Shown piece after piece: positions 53,184-61,783 of a stretch of 63,436 nt of DNA; position 1 is the first letter of the stretch, and every line of letters starts with the position of its first letter. The stretch lies in the NCBI GenBank assembly GCA_019752295.1, contig JAIEMK010000024.1:1-63436 (forward strand), read 5' to 3'. Both the position numbers and the translations under genes were made by a program. Under the pieces are notes generated by a model. It did not search any database and was not told the origin of the DNA. It was given only the letters and a program-made list of their open reading frames with translations. Origin of the DNA: Chitinophagaceae bacterium (GTDB taxonomy: Bacteria > Bacteroidota > Bacteroidia > Chitinophagales > Chitinophagaceae).

Positions 53184-54245
53184 TTAATACATGGCCATTA
53201 AATCTTCTTCTGTTAACAGTTGCTTGAAATTTTTATCAGTGGTTTTTGATAAAGCCCTTCCTCTTTCGATCACCTGCTGAACAATTTCGTATGTTGGTTT
53301 ATTCAGAGTAAGCTGTTTTGTATTACTATTATTTACCCAGTTGCCAACTTGCTGTACGAATTCTTCTTTGATACTATCAATAACCGTAACGCCAAACGCC
53401 TTCATTGCAGATGCATTGCACAACTGCTCGTACTGACCCTTGATCGGCAAAGCCAACACTTTTTTACCAAGATATAATGCTTCGGCAGGAGTTTCAAAAC
53501 CAGCCCCGGTAATTACGCCATGGCAATTAATCAGGCTCTCTGTAAAACCCTCGTTACTGATGGGTTTTAATATTATATTACCTATCTCGATCGGCACTTT
53601 TACTTTCTTAGAAAATATTTCAAATCGCAGGCCTGGCAATTGCTTCAATTGTTCCATCACTTTATCATCACTATAGTGTGATAAATAAACAGTGATATGC
53701 CCCAAATCATTGGGAGTAGAATGAATGATCTCTTCTTTGACGATCGGCGAAAAAATAAAATCGTCGTACGACTCAAAATGCAATCCAACATAATCAGATG
53801 CGCTGGCGTAATGTTGCAGGATCAATTCTCCAGCGAAATCTTTTTTATCCGGCCTTGGGGTGTACTTACTTTGAAAGCTCGCCTGATGCCCGAACCCGAT
53901 ACTCTTTACACCCTTGAACTTACATGCAAGAGAACAGATGTTTTCAAAATCATTAATTACCAAATCATATTTTTCAACCGGCAATGCATGCGCTTCTTTC
54001 CAAACTCTTTTAATGCTGCATTCTTTAAACATGCGCCAGTAATCGAGTCCGCCTGTATTTCCGTAAAATAAGCTAAGCCCTTTGCTTTTATATGCAACCG
54101 GAAGATTCGGATTTAAATGACTATTACTTCCGCTTAAAAACACATCCACATTGCCATACTGCTGCAGGTATGGCATCAGTTCCATAGCACGGCTAATATG
54201 TCCGTTTCCTGTTGCTTGAACTGCATATAAAATCTTCATACTCAT
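53184..54245 (-). CDS. MurG-like glycosyltransferase (GT28-type)
   Basis: 353 residues from ATG 54245 (alternative ATG 54239). Starts KILYAVQATGNGHISRAMEL, with FETPAEALYLGKKVLALPIK then GQYEQLCNASAMKAFG, the donor-binding part of GT-B enzymes like MurG. The start overlaps the stop of the phosphatase gene by an ATGA overlap (54242-54245). It likely glycosylates a lipid, since the partner gene is LpxH-like. Confidence 0.8.
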   Translation of the reverse strand: MSMKILYAVQATGNGHISRAMELMPYLQQYGNVDVFLSGSNSHLNPNLPVAYKSKGLSLFYGNTGGLDYWRMFKECSIKRVWKEAHALPVEKYDLVINDFENICSLACKFKGVKSIGFGHQASFQSKYTPRPDKKDFAGELILQHYASASDYVGLHFESYDDFIFSPIVKEEIIHSTPNDLGHITVYLSHYSDDKVMEQLKQLPGLRFEIFSKKVKVPIEIGNIILKPISNEGFTESLINCHGVITGAGFETPAEALYLGKKVLALPIKGQYEQLCNASAMKAFGVTVIDSIKEEFVQQVGNWVNNSNTKQLTLNKPTYEIVQQVIERGRALSKTTDKNFKQLLTEEDLMAMY

Positions 54246-55138
54246 AAAATAGGTTTAGAGAATGCTGCAAGATGATGGGTTGTTGTTTCTGTTTTGTGCA
54301 TCAGCGAGTGTACAAAAAATGCCACTTCATCGGTAACCACATCCAACTTAGGCAGATTTTTTTCGGGCTTCTCCTTTACTTTGTGCGAAAAAGCCTTTTC
54401 ATCGTACTGATATACTTTCCATTCTCCTTGCTCGTATTCCAGACTAGTCATATTTTCTACCCAGTCGCCACTATTCAAATAAACCACCGACCCTTCTTTT
54501 GTTTCAATGGTTCTGTGTTGAGGTTGATGAATGTGTCCGCAAATCACATAATCGTATTTCTTCTGAATTGCCAAGTCGGCCACTGTTTGTTCAAACTGTT
54601 CGATCTTCACAATGGCTTTGTTTACACCATCCATCACACTTTTAGAAAGCGACACTTTATCTCTGCCAATTAGTTTCATCAAAAAATTGATGCAACGATT
54701 TAATTGTATCAACATGCCATAACCGGCACTTCCCATCTTTGCTAATAATTTTGCACTGCCGTTCGTAGTATTATCCAACACATCGCCATGAAAAATCCAG
54801 GTCATTTTACCATTGATCTCCATCACAATCTTATCTGTCAGTTGAAAATTTCCAAGTTGCAAATCGCTATATCTGCGAAGCATTTCATCATGATTGCCTG
54901 TAATGTAAATGACGCGTGTACCATGACTCATCAGCCTCATTATTTCCTTGATCACTTGCATGTGTGCAACCGGAAAATAACGCTTACTAAACTGCCAGCC
55001 GTCGAAAATGTCTCCATTCAAAATCAACATTTGAGGCGCAATACTTTTAAGATAGTTGCTAATTTCCTGAGCTTTGCAACCATAAGTACCTAAATGGAGG
55101 TCACTGATAACAACAACATCAATCGATCTTCTATCCAT
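54242..55138 (-). CDS. UDP-2,3-diacylglucosamine pyrophosphatase-like metallophosphatase (LpxH-like)
   Basis: 298 residues. The calcineurin-type motifs are present: VVISDLHLGTYG (Asp/His), LNGDIFDGWQF (GDxxD), ITGNHDE (GNHD) and VICGHIHQPQHR (GHxH). The layout fits LpxH-type or the larger Bacteroidota phosphatase group. It is longer than canonical LpxH (about 240 residues). It is cotranscribed with the MurG-like transferase. It belongs to lipid A or another phospholipid step; which is open. Confidence 0.83.
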   Translation of the reverse strand: MDRRSIDVVVISDLHLGTYGCKAQEISNYLKSIAPQMLILNGDIFDGWQFSKRYFPVAHMQVIKEIMRLMSHGTRVIYITGNHDEMLRRYSDLQLGNFQLTDKIVMEINGKMTWIFHGDVLDNTTNGSAKLLAKMGSAGYGMLIQLNRCINFLMKLIGRDKVSLSKSVMDGVNKAIVKIEQFEQTVADLAIQKKYDYVICGHIHQPQHRTIETKEGSVVYLNSGDWVENMTSLEYEQGEWKVYQYDEKAFSHKVKEKPEKNLPKLDVVTDEVAFFVHSLMHKTETTTHHLAAFSKPIL

Positions 55139-55247
55139 GCAGGTAAGGGTTTTTCAAAATTCCAATTCCTGTATCAATAGCGTGTTATTTCGGTGTTAAG
55201 CAATTGTGATCATAGGTTATCAAATTGTTACCTATAATCATAATGCT

Positions 55248-55946
55248 TTATAAATCACCAAGTTGAGGGCGAAGTAGGATGTCTTCCACAACGGCTTGCG
55301 GAGATAATTGTGATGCTGCATATACCATTAAAGCCACATCGTTTGCTTCCATAATTCTGTTCTTATCAATTTCAAAACCATCCCAACTTGAGCTCATAGT
55401 TGCGCCCGGAGCTACTGCAGTAACTTTAATTCCGTGTGGTTGCAGTTCCAAGCGAAGGTTCTTACTAAAGCCCATTAAAGCAAATTTGCTGATGCTATAA
55501 GAGCCCCCATCAGTATAGGCTTGCAGGGATGCAATGGAACAAATATTGAAAATATGTCCGGTTTTAGCCTGCATCATCGAAGGCAATAATTTTCGGGTGA
55601 GACGGTAGGCGCTATACAAATTTACTTCGATCATTTTTTCGAGTGTTCCCTCTGCCTCTTCGTGAATTTTACCGGGAATAAATTGCCCCGCATTATTGAT
55701 CAGAATATCGGGCGCACCGAATTGTAAGCACCAGTCTGCAAAAGCAAAAACATCTTCCTTGATACTCATGTCGGTAACTTTGGTATGAATAGCAGTATCG
55801 GGAAATTGCTTGTTGAATGCGGTTGTTAGTGCCAGCAGCTCTCCTTCGTTTCTACTACAGAGCAATAATCGGTTGCCCGGTTTTGCAAATTGAAGCGCAA
55901 TCGCTTTTCCAATGCCTCTGGTAGCACCAGTGATAATGATATTCAT
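55248..55946 (-). CDS. Short-chain dehydrogenase/reductase
   Basis: 232 residues from ATG 55946; the open frame extends to 56015 and overlaps the divergent HAD gene start. NAD(P) motif GATRGIGKA, LINNAGQFIPG, catalytic YSISK and SIASLQAYTDGG. Classical SDR oxidoreductase; the substrate is unknown. The frame to 56015 shares its bases with the start region of the YjjG-like gene on the other strand, so the ATG at 55946 is favoured. Confidence 0.88.
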   Translation of the reverse strand: MNIIITGATRGIGKAIALQFAKPGNRLLLCSRNEGELLALTTAFNKQFPDTAIHTKVTDMSIKEDVFAFADWCLQFGAPDILINNAGQFIPGKIHEEAEGTLEKMIEVNLYSAYRLTRKLLPSMMQAKTGHIFNICSIASLQAYTDGGSYSISKFALMGFSKNLRLELQPHGIKVTAVAPGATMSSSWDGFEIDKNRIMEANDVALMVYAASQLSPQAVVEDILLRPQLGDL

Positions 55947-56013
55947 ACTAATAATAATTTCTTTTGCGAAGTACGAACATTTTGAGCAATCTGTTTTGTT
56001 CGTATTTTGCGGC

Positions 56014-56709
56014 ATGCAATATCGTCACCTTTTTTTTGATCTGGACCATACCATCTGGGATTTCGAAACAAATTCAAAGGAAACACTACAAGACCTTTAT
56101 CATCAAAATGCGCTCGTTGAAAAGGGCGTTACTGATTTTGAACAATTTTTTAACCAGTACAGCTTTCACAACCATCGTTTATGGGATCGATACACAAAGG
56201 GTTTTATTAAACAGGAAGAGCTGAGGTGGAAAAGGATGTGGCTTGCCTTGCTTGAATTTAAAATTGCCGATGAGGTGTTGGCAAAAAAATTGTCTGTACA
56301 ATTTCTTGAAATACTGCCCACCAAAAAGAAGCTGTTCCCCTATACCGTTGAAATTCTTGAATACCTGAAAAACAAAGGATATCAGATGCACCTTGTTACA
56401 AATGGTTTTGAATCGGTGCAACACAATAAATTAAGAGAAAGCAATCTCACTGCTTATTTTGATCAGGTAATTACTTCAGAAGCCAGTAATAGTTTAAAGC
56501 CCAATAAAGAGATTTTTGAATTTGCCTTACAAAAAACTGGCGCTGGAATTGAAGAGAGCATTATGATCGGCGACAATCAGGATGCAGATATACAGGGAGG
56601 TATCAACGCCGGGCTAGACACCATATTTGTGAATCATTTACAGGTAGCTGCAACCGTAAAAGCTACTTATACCATACATCACCTAAAAGAGTTGGAAAAT
56701 ATTTTATAG
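56014..56709 (+). CDS. yjjG: YjjG-family HAD phosphatase (noncanonical pyrimidine nucleotidase)
   Basis: 231 residues from ATG 56014. HAD motif I is FFDLDHTIWDFETNSKETL (DxD), with MHLVTNGFESVQHNK, LKPNKEIFEFALQKTGA and IMIGDNQDADIQGGINAGLD. YjjG-type enzymes remove phosphate from noncanonical pyrimidine nucleotides. The longer frame from 55912 lacks a motif and overlaps the divergent SDR gene. Confidence 0.9.
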   Translation: MQYRHLFFDLDHTIWDFETNSKETLQDLYHQNALVEKGVTDFEQFFNQYSFHNHRLWDRYTKGFIKQEELRWKRMWLALLEFKIADEVLAKKLSVQFLEILPTKKKLFPYTVEILEYLKNKGYQMHLVTNGFESVQHNKLRESNLTAYFDQVITSEASNSLKPNKEIFEFALQKTGAGIEESIMIGDNQDADIQGGINAGLDTIFVNHLQVAATVKATYTIHHLKELENIL

Positions 56710-56721
56710 AGTTATTACATT

Positions 56722-56762
56722 AAAATGCCCCCGTCCGATTATTCGGATTCGGGGGCATTTTT
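56722..56762. terminator. Strong bidirectional terminator
   Basis: Stem AAAATGCCCCCG / CGGGGGCATTTT with a second inner hairpin TCCGA/TCGGA in the loop and T-run on both sides. It separates the HAD gene from the convergent small Cys-rich gene. Confidence 0.92.
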
Positions 56763-56775
56763 AAAATTTGTTAGA

Positions 56776-56979
56776 TTAAGCTTTTGGCTTAACGGTTTCT
56801 TTGGTTTCTTTCATTTCTTTTTTGCTGCACTCTTTACCATCTTTCTTGCAACATTCCTTTCCGCCTTTTTTGCAACACTCTTTGCCTTCGGCTTTTTTCT
56901 TATCCTTTCCACCCTCTTGTGCAAATGCAAATCCGGTAACTAAAAATGCTGCTGTAGCTAAAACAAGTATTTTTTTCAT
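56776..56979 (-). CDS. Small secreted Lys/Cys-rich repeat protein
   Basis: 67 residues. Signal peptide FLVTGFAFAQ, then GGKDKKKAEGKECCKK, GGKECCKKDGKECSKKEMKE: three KECC/KECS-type units. Two vicinal Cys per unit and many Lys suggest metal binding or a structural role, but no family was recognised. It would be exported to periplasm or outside. Composition is low-complexity, so expression should be confirmed. Confidence 0.7.
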   Translation of the reverse strand: MKKILVLATAAFLVTGFAFAQEGGKDKKKAEGKECCKKGGKECCKKDGKECSKKEMKETKETVKPKA

Positions 56980-57040
56980 TTTTCTATTTTTATGGATGAT
57001 GTTTATAATTCAAATATAGTTTTCTTTTCCCCTAAAACTG

Positions 57041-57697
57041 TTACCAACTTGCTAAAACAGTAACCCCACCTTTAACCGCTTCGCCTTGTTGCACCTGTAT
57101 TTTAGCAGTTAAGGGCAATAACAGATCTACCCTGCTACCAAATTTAATGAATCCGTATTCCTCGGTTTGTTTTACCTGTTTGCCCACCGAAGTATAGTTG
57201 CAGATCCGTTTGGCCAATGCCCCGGCAATCTGCTTGTACAATAATTCTCCGTGCGGATTTTTAACAACTACCGACCAACGTTCGTTTTCTGTAGATGATT
57301 TAGGATGCCATGCAACCAAGTATTTTCCTTTATGATATTTATTATAAACCACTTCGCCATCCACAGGATTTCGGTTAACATGCACGTTGGCGGGGCTCAT
57401 AAATACACTTAGTTGAATACGCTTATCGTTGAAGTATTCTGTATCAATAATTTCCTCAATTACCACAACCTTTCCATCGGCAGGGCAAATAATCTGATCG
57501 CTATTAACAGTTAATACCCTATTGGGGATCCTGAAAAACGAAACCAGAAACAAGAATATCGCCAGTGTAATAATAAAAATGCTAATTGCCAGCCAGGTCA
57601 TTGTGGCGCTTAAAAATGTAAATGATACCAAGTTCAGTAACCCAAAAATCAAGGCCGCGATTCCAATGGTCTGATATCCTTCTCTATGTATTGTCAT
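57041..57697 (-). CDS. psd: Phosphatidylserine decarboxylase-like protein
   Basis: 218 residues. Two N-terminal transmembrane segments, then VFMSPANVHVNRNPVDGEVV and the self-cleavage region YGFIKFGSRVDLLLP, where cleavage before Ser in the GS pair forms the pyruvoyl group. This is the short archaeal/Bacteroidota type (about 215 residues). It decarboxylates phosphatidylserine to phosphatidylethanolamine. It follows cdsA on the same strand by 62 bases, making a phospholipid set. Confidence 0.93.
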   Translation of the reverse strand: MTIHREGYQTIGIAALIFGLLNLVSFTFLSATMTWLAISIFIITLAIFLFLVSFFRIPNRVLTVNSDQIICPADGKVVVIEEIIDTEYFNDKRIQLSVFMSPANVHVNRNPVDGEVVYNKYHKGKYLVAWHPKSSTENERWSVVVKNPHGELLYKQIAGALAKRICNYTSVGKQVKQTEEYGFIKFGSRVDLLLPLTAKIQVQQGEAVKGGVTVLASW

Positions 57698-57759
57698 TCT
57701 CTGATTTTGAGTTGCAAATGTAATAGATGTTCCTATCTATTCCTTAAATGCCCGTTTGA

Positions 57760-58629
57760 TTATAAAAACAGACTGGCAAAAATCCAGATATAGGGTGTGG
57801 AAAGCAGCATGGAATCGAAACGATCCAGAAATCCACCATGACCGGGCATCATTTGTCCGCTATCTTTTACACCCGCCATCCGCTTTAATTTACTCTCCAG
57901 TAAATCGCCAAAAGTTCCCATAATGGAAGCAATTGCCGAAATAAATATCAAGGGTCTGAAGGGTAAGTCAAATAATTTATCGCCCCCATAACTTACCAGC
58001 AAGATGGCCAATATTACGCCGCCAATTGTGCCTTCCCAGGTTTTTTTGGGAGAGATCGAAGATAGTGGCCTGCGACCAAAAAAAGATCCTGTTAGGTATG
58101 CCATCGTATCGTTAATCCAGATAGATGCAATGATTACGGCGGGTAACACCCAACCAAGATCCCAGAAAAAATGAGAGTTTACCCTGCTTCTGAGATTCAC
58201 CATCAGTCCCCAACTTAAGGATATATATAAGAAGCCGGCCAGCATAGCCAAAACAGTGTCGAGATTCATCCGCTTGCGGAATACTAGCATGCCCATTAAA
58301 AATAAAACTATCATTGCAATCATCAGCCAGATGCCAATTTCGCGCAACGATACATTTACCCCAAGCGGATAAGTTACCGGATTGGTCATCATCAGCATAT
58401 AAGCAAACCCTATCAGCATTATACTATATCGCAATAAATTCGGGATTTCTTTATACCGGATATCTATTTTCTCCATTAAGCGATGAAACTCCCACCAACA
58501 TCCAAAATGAATAACGGTGAATAACGCCAAAAAGCTCCACTGATTCCATATTAAACCGGTTAACATGATCGATGCAAACACAATTGCACTGAGTGTGCGC
58601 GTTTTAAAAACAGAAAAATTAAAAGCCAT
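57760..58629 (-). CDS. cdsA: Phosphatidate cytidylyltransferase
   Basis: 289 residues with about seven hydrophobic segments. The CDP-alcohol signature is KRMAGVKDSGQMMPGHGGFL then DRFDSMLLSTPYI, as in CdsA. It makes CDP-diacylglycerol, the donor for phospholipid head groups, upstream of phosphatidylserine and then the psd-like enzyme. Together with the CPBP and DUF2007 genes it seems to be one unit on the minus strand. Confidence 0.95.
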   Translation of the reverse strand: MAFNFSVFKTRTLSAIVFASIMLTGLIWNQWSFLALFTVIHFGCWWEFHRLMEKIDIRYKEIPNLLRYSIMLIGFAYMLMMTNPVTYPLGVNVSLREIGIWLMIAMIVLFLMGMLVFRKRMNLDTVLAMLAGFLYISLSWGLMVNLRSRVNSHFFWDLGWVLPAVIIASIWINDTMAYLTGSFFGRRPLSSISPKKTWEGTIGGVILAILLVSYGGDKLFDLPFRPLIFISAIASIMGTFGDLLESKLKRMAGVKDSGQMMPGHGGFLDRFDSMLLSTPYIWIFASLFL

Positions 58630-58702
58630 AGATTCAAACCGCTTGATGCGATTTCAATAGCAAGTTAGGTAAAAATATCTTGCTTAAGTGAAGCAAATAA
58701 TG

Positions 58703-58909
58703 CTAATTCAAAAGTGCTTTCTCCAACAATTGTTGGGCAGTAAGTTTTAAATGTGCAGGAACATATAATTCAATATCGCCGAAATTTATATAACTACTAT
58801 CCTGCTTATTCAGTACCTGTACCGGAATTTCGTTTTCGGTGAGTAAGCCCTGAATAATACTTGCTTCGGCATAATTTCTTGTACTAAAAATCTTTTCCCA
58901 ATTTTCCAT
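58703..58909 (-). CDS. DUF2007 family protein
   Basis: 68 residues from ATG 58909; the open frame to 58930 overlaps the CPBP gene end. Starts MENWEKIFSTRNYAEASIIQ, then GLLTENEIPVQVLNKQDSSY and IELYVPAHLKLTAQQLLEKA. This is the small DUF2007 domain (signal-transducing/proteasome-like, unknown). It sits between the CPBP gene (1 base apart) and cdsA. Confidence 0.85.
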   Translation of the reverse strand: MENWEKIFSTRNYAEASIIQGLLTENEIPVQVLNKQDSSYINFGDIELYVPAHLKLTAQQLLEKALLN

Positions 58910-58910
58910 T

Positions 58911-59840
58911 TTACTGCCCTCCGTTTTCATTTAAAATAGTTGCGCGAATGGCTTGTTCTTCTGCCGAAGCTTTTTTAAATTGTTTGAGCAAAAAATAACA
59001 TGCCATTATTGCAAAAACGCCTAACCAAATCGGCATGTTTTCGTCCATTGCTTTTTCGATCGATTTTCCTTGTCGGGTTATCACATAAATTTGTGTAACT
59101 GCAAGGCCGTTGTATATAAAGTGTATGATGATATTTAACCAGAGGTTCTTACTATAATAAAAAACATAACCGAGTATCATACCCAGAGCAGCGCGGGGTA
59201 GAAAGCCGAAATAAGAAAAATGTATTGCACTAAAAACAATGCTCGTTATCAGGATGCCTGCAAAAGGGCTTTTTGTCCATCCCACAAAAATCTGTTGAAA
59301 GCCCCCTCTAAATAAAATCTCTTCAAACAGTGCAGGTGCTAAAGCCAATACCAGCAGGCTAATCAGGTAATCGCTAAAATTTTTCATGGCAACCATCGAA
59401 GTCATGGCTTCCTTATATTTCTGTTCCAGTTCTTTTGCCTGAGCCATCCATTTTGAAGGAAGCGGTATCAATTGGTTTACTTCACCCAATGCCCCACTCA
59501 ATACTAAGCCTGCAAATGCAAGCATGATAACCAATACAATTTGTTTCGATGAAAGCCTTGTATGCAGACCTAAAAAATTAAAAGGTTTTTTATTCATGAT
59601 CCAGGCCAGTATCAGCGAGGGTATAAAAAATACCAGAAAAGAGGCCATTGTATTGAGGAATTTGGCCATATCGGTATGCTGCTTGCTCATCATCAGTTGC
59701 GGTACATCGGTCAGTGGCACATGCATGAGCCATGCACCTACAGCCAGCACAATAATATTTCCCAGAATGATGCCAACCCCCAATAGTGCCAATAATAAAG
59801 CAAATTGAGAGGGGTAATTGAGTGCCATTTTCTGATTCAT
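58911..59840 (-). CDS. CPBP-family intramembrane metalloprotease
   Basis: 309 residues with about eight hydrophobic segments. The CPBP (Abi/Rce1) motif ALFEEILFRGGFQQIF provides the metal-binding Glu-Glu and Arg, with FSAIHFSYFGFLPRAALGMI and IHFIYNGLAVTQ carrying the other His/Asn residues. Members cleave or modify prenylated or signal proteins in the membrane. The gene heads the phospholipid unit. Confidence 0.9.
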   Translation of the reverse strand: MNQKMALNYPSQFALLLALLGVGIILGNIIVLAVGAWLMHVPLTDVPQLMMSKQHTDMAKFLNTMASFLVFFIPSLILAWIMNKKPFNFLGLHTRLSSKQIVLVIMLAFAGLVLSGALGEVNQLIPLPSKWMAQAKELEQKYKEAMTSMVAMKNFSDYLISLLVLALAPALFEEILFRGGFQQIFVGWTKSPFAGILITSIVFSAIHFSYFGFLPRAALGMILGYVFYYSKNLWLNIIIHFIYNGLAVTQIYVITRQGKSIEKAMDENMPIWLGVFAIMACYFLLKQFKKASAEEQAIRATILNENGGQ

Positions 59841-59954
59841 GCAAATCTAAAATAAGAATGTAAATTTGCATTTTTGTACAATGCGGCTGCAAGATAATGG
59901 ATAAAAGGCAGAGCCTATCCTGCTATCACAACGCAAAAATTCGAAATTCAGAAG

Positions 59955-60992
59955 ATGGTTACTATTGGCAATATACAATTACCCGATTTCCCTTTATTAC
60001 TTGCCCCGATGGAGGATGTAAGCGATCCGCCCTTTCGTGCAGTGTGTAAAGACAATGGGGCCGACCTTATGTACACTGAGTTTATTAGCAGTGAGGGGTT
60101 GATTCGTGATGCCATGAAGAGCCGCCAGAAACTCGACATATTTGATTATGAACGGCCCATTGGTATCCAGATTTTCGGAGGCGATGAAGATGCGATGGCT
60201 CTCAGTGCTAAAATTGTAGATACAGTAAATCCCGATCTGGTAGATATCAATTTTGGATGTCCGGTAAAAAAAGTAGTGAGCAAAGGTGCCGGCGCCGGTG
60301 TATTAAAAGATGTGGATTTAATGATCCGTCTTACTGAAGCAGTTGTAAAAAGCACTAAGTTACCTGTAACCGTAAAAACCCGTTTGGGTTGGGATGATAG
60401 CAGTAAAAATATTGAAGAAGTGGCCGAACGCTTGCAGGATGCCGGAGTTCAGGCACTTGCCATACACGGCAGAACACGTGCACAATTATATAAGGGCGAG
60501 GCAGACTGGACGCTGATTGCCAAAGTAAAAAACAACCCGCGCATAAAGATTCCGGTCTTCGGAAACGGAGATATCAATTCTGCACAAAAAGCACTTGCAT
60601 ATAAAGAGCGTTATGGGGTAGATGGTATTATGATTGGCCGGGCTGCAATTGGTTATCCATGGATCTTTCGCGAAATAAAACATTTTGTGGAGCACAAAGA
60701 ATTAATGGCGCCTCCTACTTTAGAAGAGCGGATAATAGTTTGTAAAAAACACTTGCATAAGTCATTCGAGTGGAAGGGTGGCATTACAGGCATCTACGAA
60801 ATGCGCAGGCACTATACTAATTATTTAAAGGGGCTCCCCAATATCAAAGAATTTCGTAGCCGGTTAGTAACACTAAATACGGTTGAGGAAGTAGAGGCAG
60901 TTCTGGATGAATTGCATCAATATTATAAGGGTTATGAGTTCGAAAGGGCACAGATTGAGCTCATTGATTATCATCAAAAATGCCCGATATAA
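59955..60992 (+). CDS. dusB: tRNA-dihydrouridine synthase B
   Basis: 345 residues. Features: LLLAPMEDVSDPPFRAVCKD at the FMN start, VDINFGCPVKKVVSKGAGAG (catalytic Cys), VTVKTRLGWDDSSKNIEEVA, ALAIHGRTRAQLYKGEADW and GRAAIGYPWIFREIKHF. It reduces uridine to dihydrouridine in tRNA. An inverted repeat of about 120 bases follows, shared with the convergent peroxidase gene. Confidence 0.96.
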   Translation: MVTIGNIQLPDFPLLLAPMEDVSDPPFRAVCKDNGADLMYTEFISSEGLIRDAMKSRQKLDIFDYERPIGIQIFGGDEDAMALSAKIVDTVNPDLVDINFGCPVKKVVSKGAGAGVLKDVDLMIRLTEAVVKSTKLPVTVKTRLGWDDSSKNIEEVAERLQDAGVQALAIHGRTRAQLYKGEADWTLIAKVKNNPRIKIPVFGNGDINSAQKALAYKERYGVDGIMIGRAAIGYPWIFREIKHFVEHKELMAPPTLEERIIVCKKHLHKSFEWKGGITGIYEMRRHYTNYLKGLPNIKEFRSRLVTLNTVEEVEAVLDELHQYYKGYEFERAQIELIDYHQKCPI

Positions 60993-61112
60993 AATCAAAA
61001 GTAAAAATTCAAAATTCAAAAAAGGATGCATCTAATTGATGTACACCCTCTTTAATTTGTCTTATCTTTTGCCTTTTGCCTTTTGAATTTTTACTTTTGA
61101 ATTTTGATTTTA
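60989..61112. repeat. A/T-rich inverted repeat between convergent genes
   Basis: Arms AAAATCAAAAGTAAAAATTC (60991 onward) and the mirrored TTTTGAATTTTTACTTTTGA, AATTTTGATTTTA (61080-61112), separated by about 50 bases. It overlaps the stop codons of dusB and the peroxidase gene and could act as a terminator or cruciform. Confidence 0.6.
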
Positions 61113-61757
61113 CTCCCCCCATACCCGTGGATCTAAAGGAGACACAGATTGTGCAAAAAAACCTGTGAGTACTCCATTACCATCCACTAAATATTTACAA
61201 AAATTCCATTTAGGTTCTTGATTGCACCAACCATTTTTCTCGCGATCAGATAACCAATTAAAAACAGGGTTCTGACCTGCACCTTTAATCACTTGTGATT
61301 TCTTTGCCAGATAAAAAGTTACCCCATAATTAATTTTGCAAAATTCTGCAATTGCGGCATCATCTTTTTTCTCCTGCTCTTTAAAATCATTTGCAGGGAA
61401 ACCGATGATCACTAATTTGTTTTTATGAGTTTGATATAATTTTTCCAGCTCGGCATACTGCGCGGTGTAACCACAATCGCTAGCCGTATTAACCAATAAT
61501 ATTTTCTTGCCTTTAAACTGATTCAGGTCAAGACTATCCCCATTATTCAAAGCAATTTTCATTTCGTAGAAATTCTTCTTTGGTATAGCATTGCCCGTGT
61601 TTTGTTGTATCATATTTTTTGATCCGAAAAGTTTTTCGGGTAACATAATCAAGGGGTAGATCGCTTTTAAAACAGATTGTCTATAACTCATATCTTTCTT
61701 TTTTACGAAGAACAGCGTGGCTGATAAAATAAGGAGGAGGAATATTATTTTTTTCAT
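61110..61757 (-). CDS. Glutathione peroxidase-family protein, membrane-anchored
   Basis: 215 residues. An N-terminal hydrophobic segment (IIFLLLILSATLFFV) acts as anchor or signal. Motifs: NTASDCGYTAQYAELEKLYQ (peroxidatic Cys), GFPANDFKEQEKKDDAAIAE and WNFCKYLVDGNG. It has Cys instead of the Sec of animal GPx, and FPANDF instead of FPCNQF lacks the usual resolving Cys. It likely detoxifies peroxides with thioredoxin-type donors at the membrane. Confidence 0.92.
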   Translation of the reverse strand: MKKIIFLLLILSATLFFVKKKDMSYRQSVLKAIYPLIMLPEKLFGSKNMIQQNTGNAIPKKNFYEMKIALNNGDSLDLNQFKGKKILLVNTASDCGYTAQYAELEKLYQTHKNKLVIIGFPANDFKEQEKKDDAAIAEFCKINYGVTFYLAKKSQVIKGAGQNPVFNWLSDREKNGWCNQEPKWNFCKYLVDGNGVLTGFFAQSVSPLDPRVWGE

Positions 61758-61783
61758 AGTGTAACTGTGAAAGTTTGATCAGA

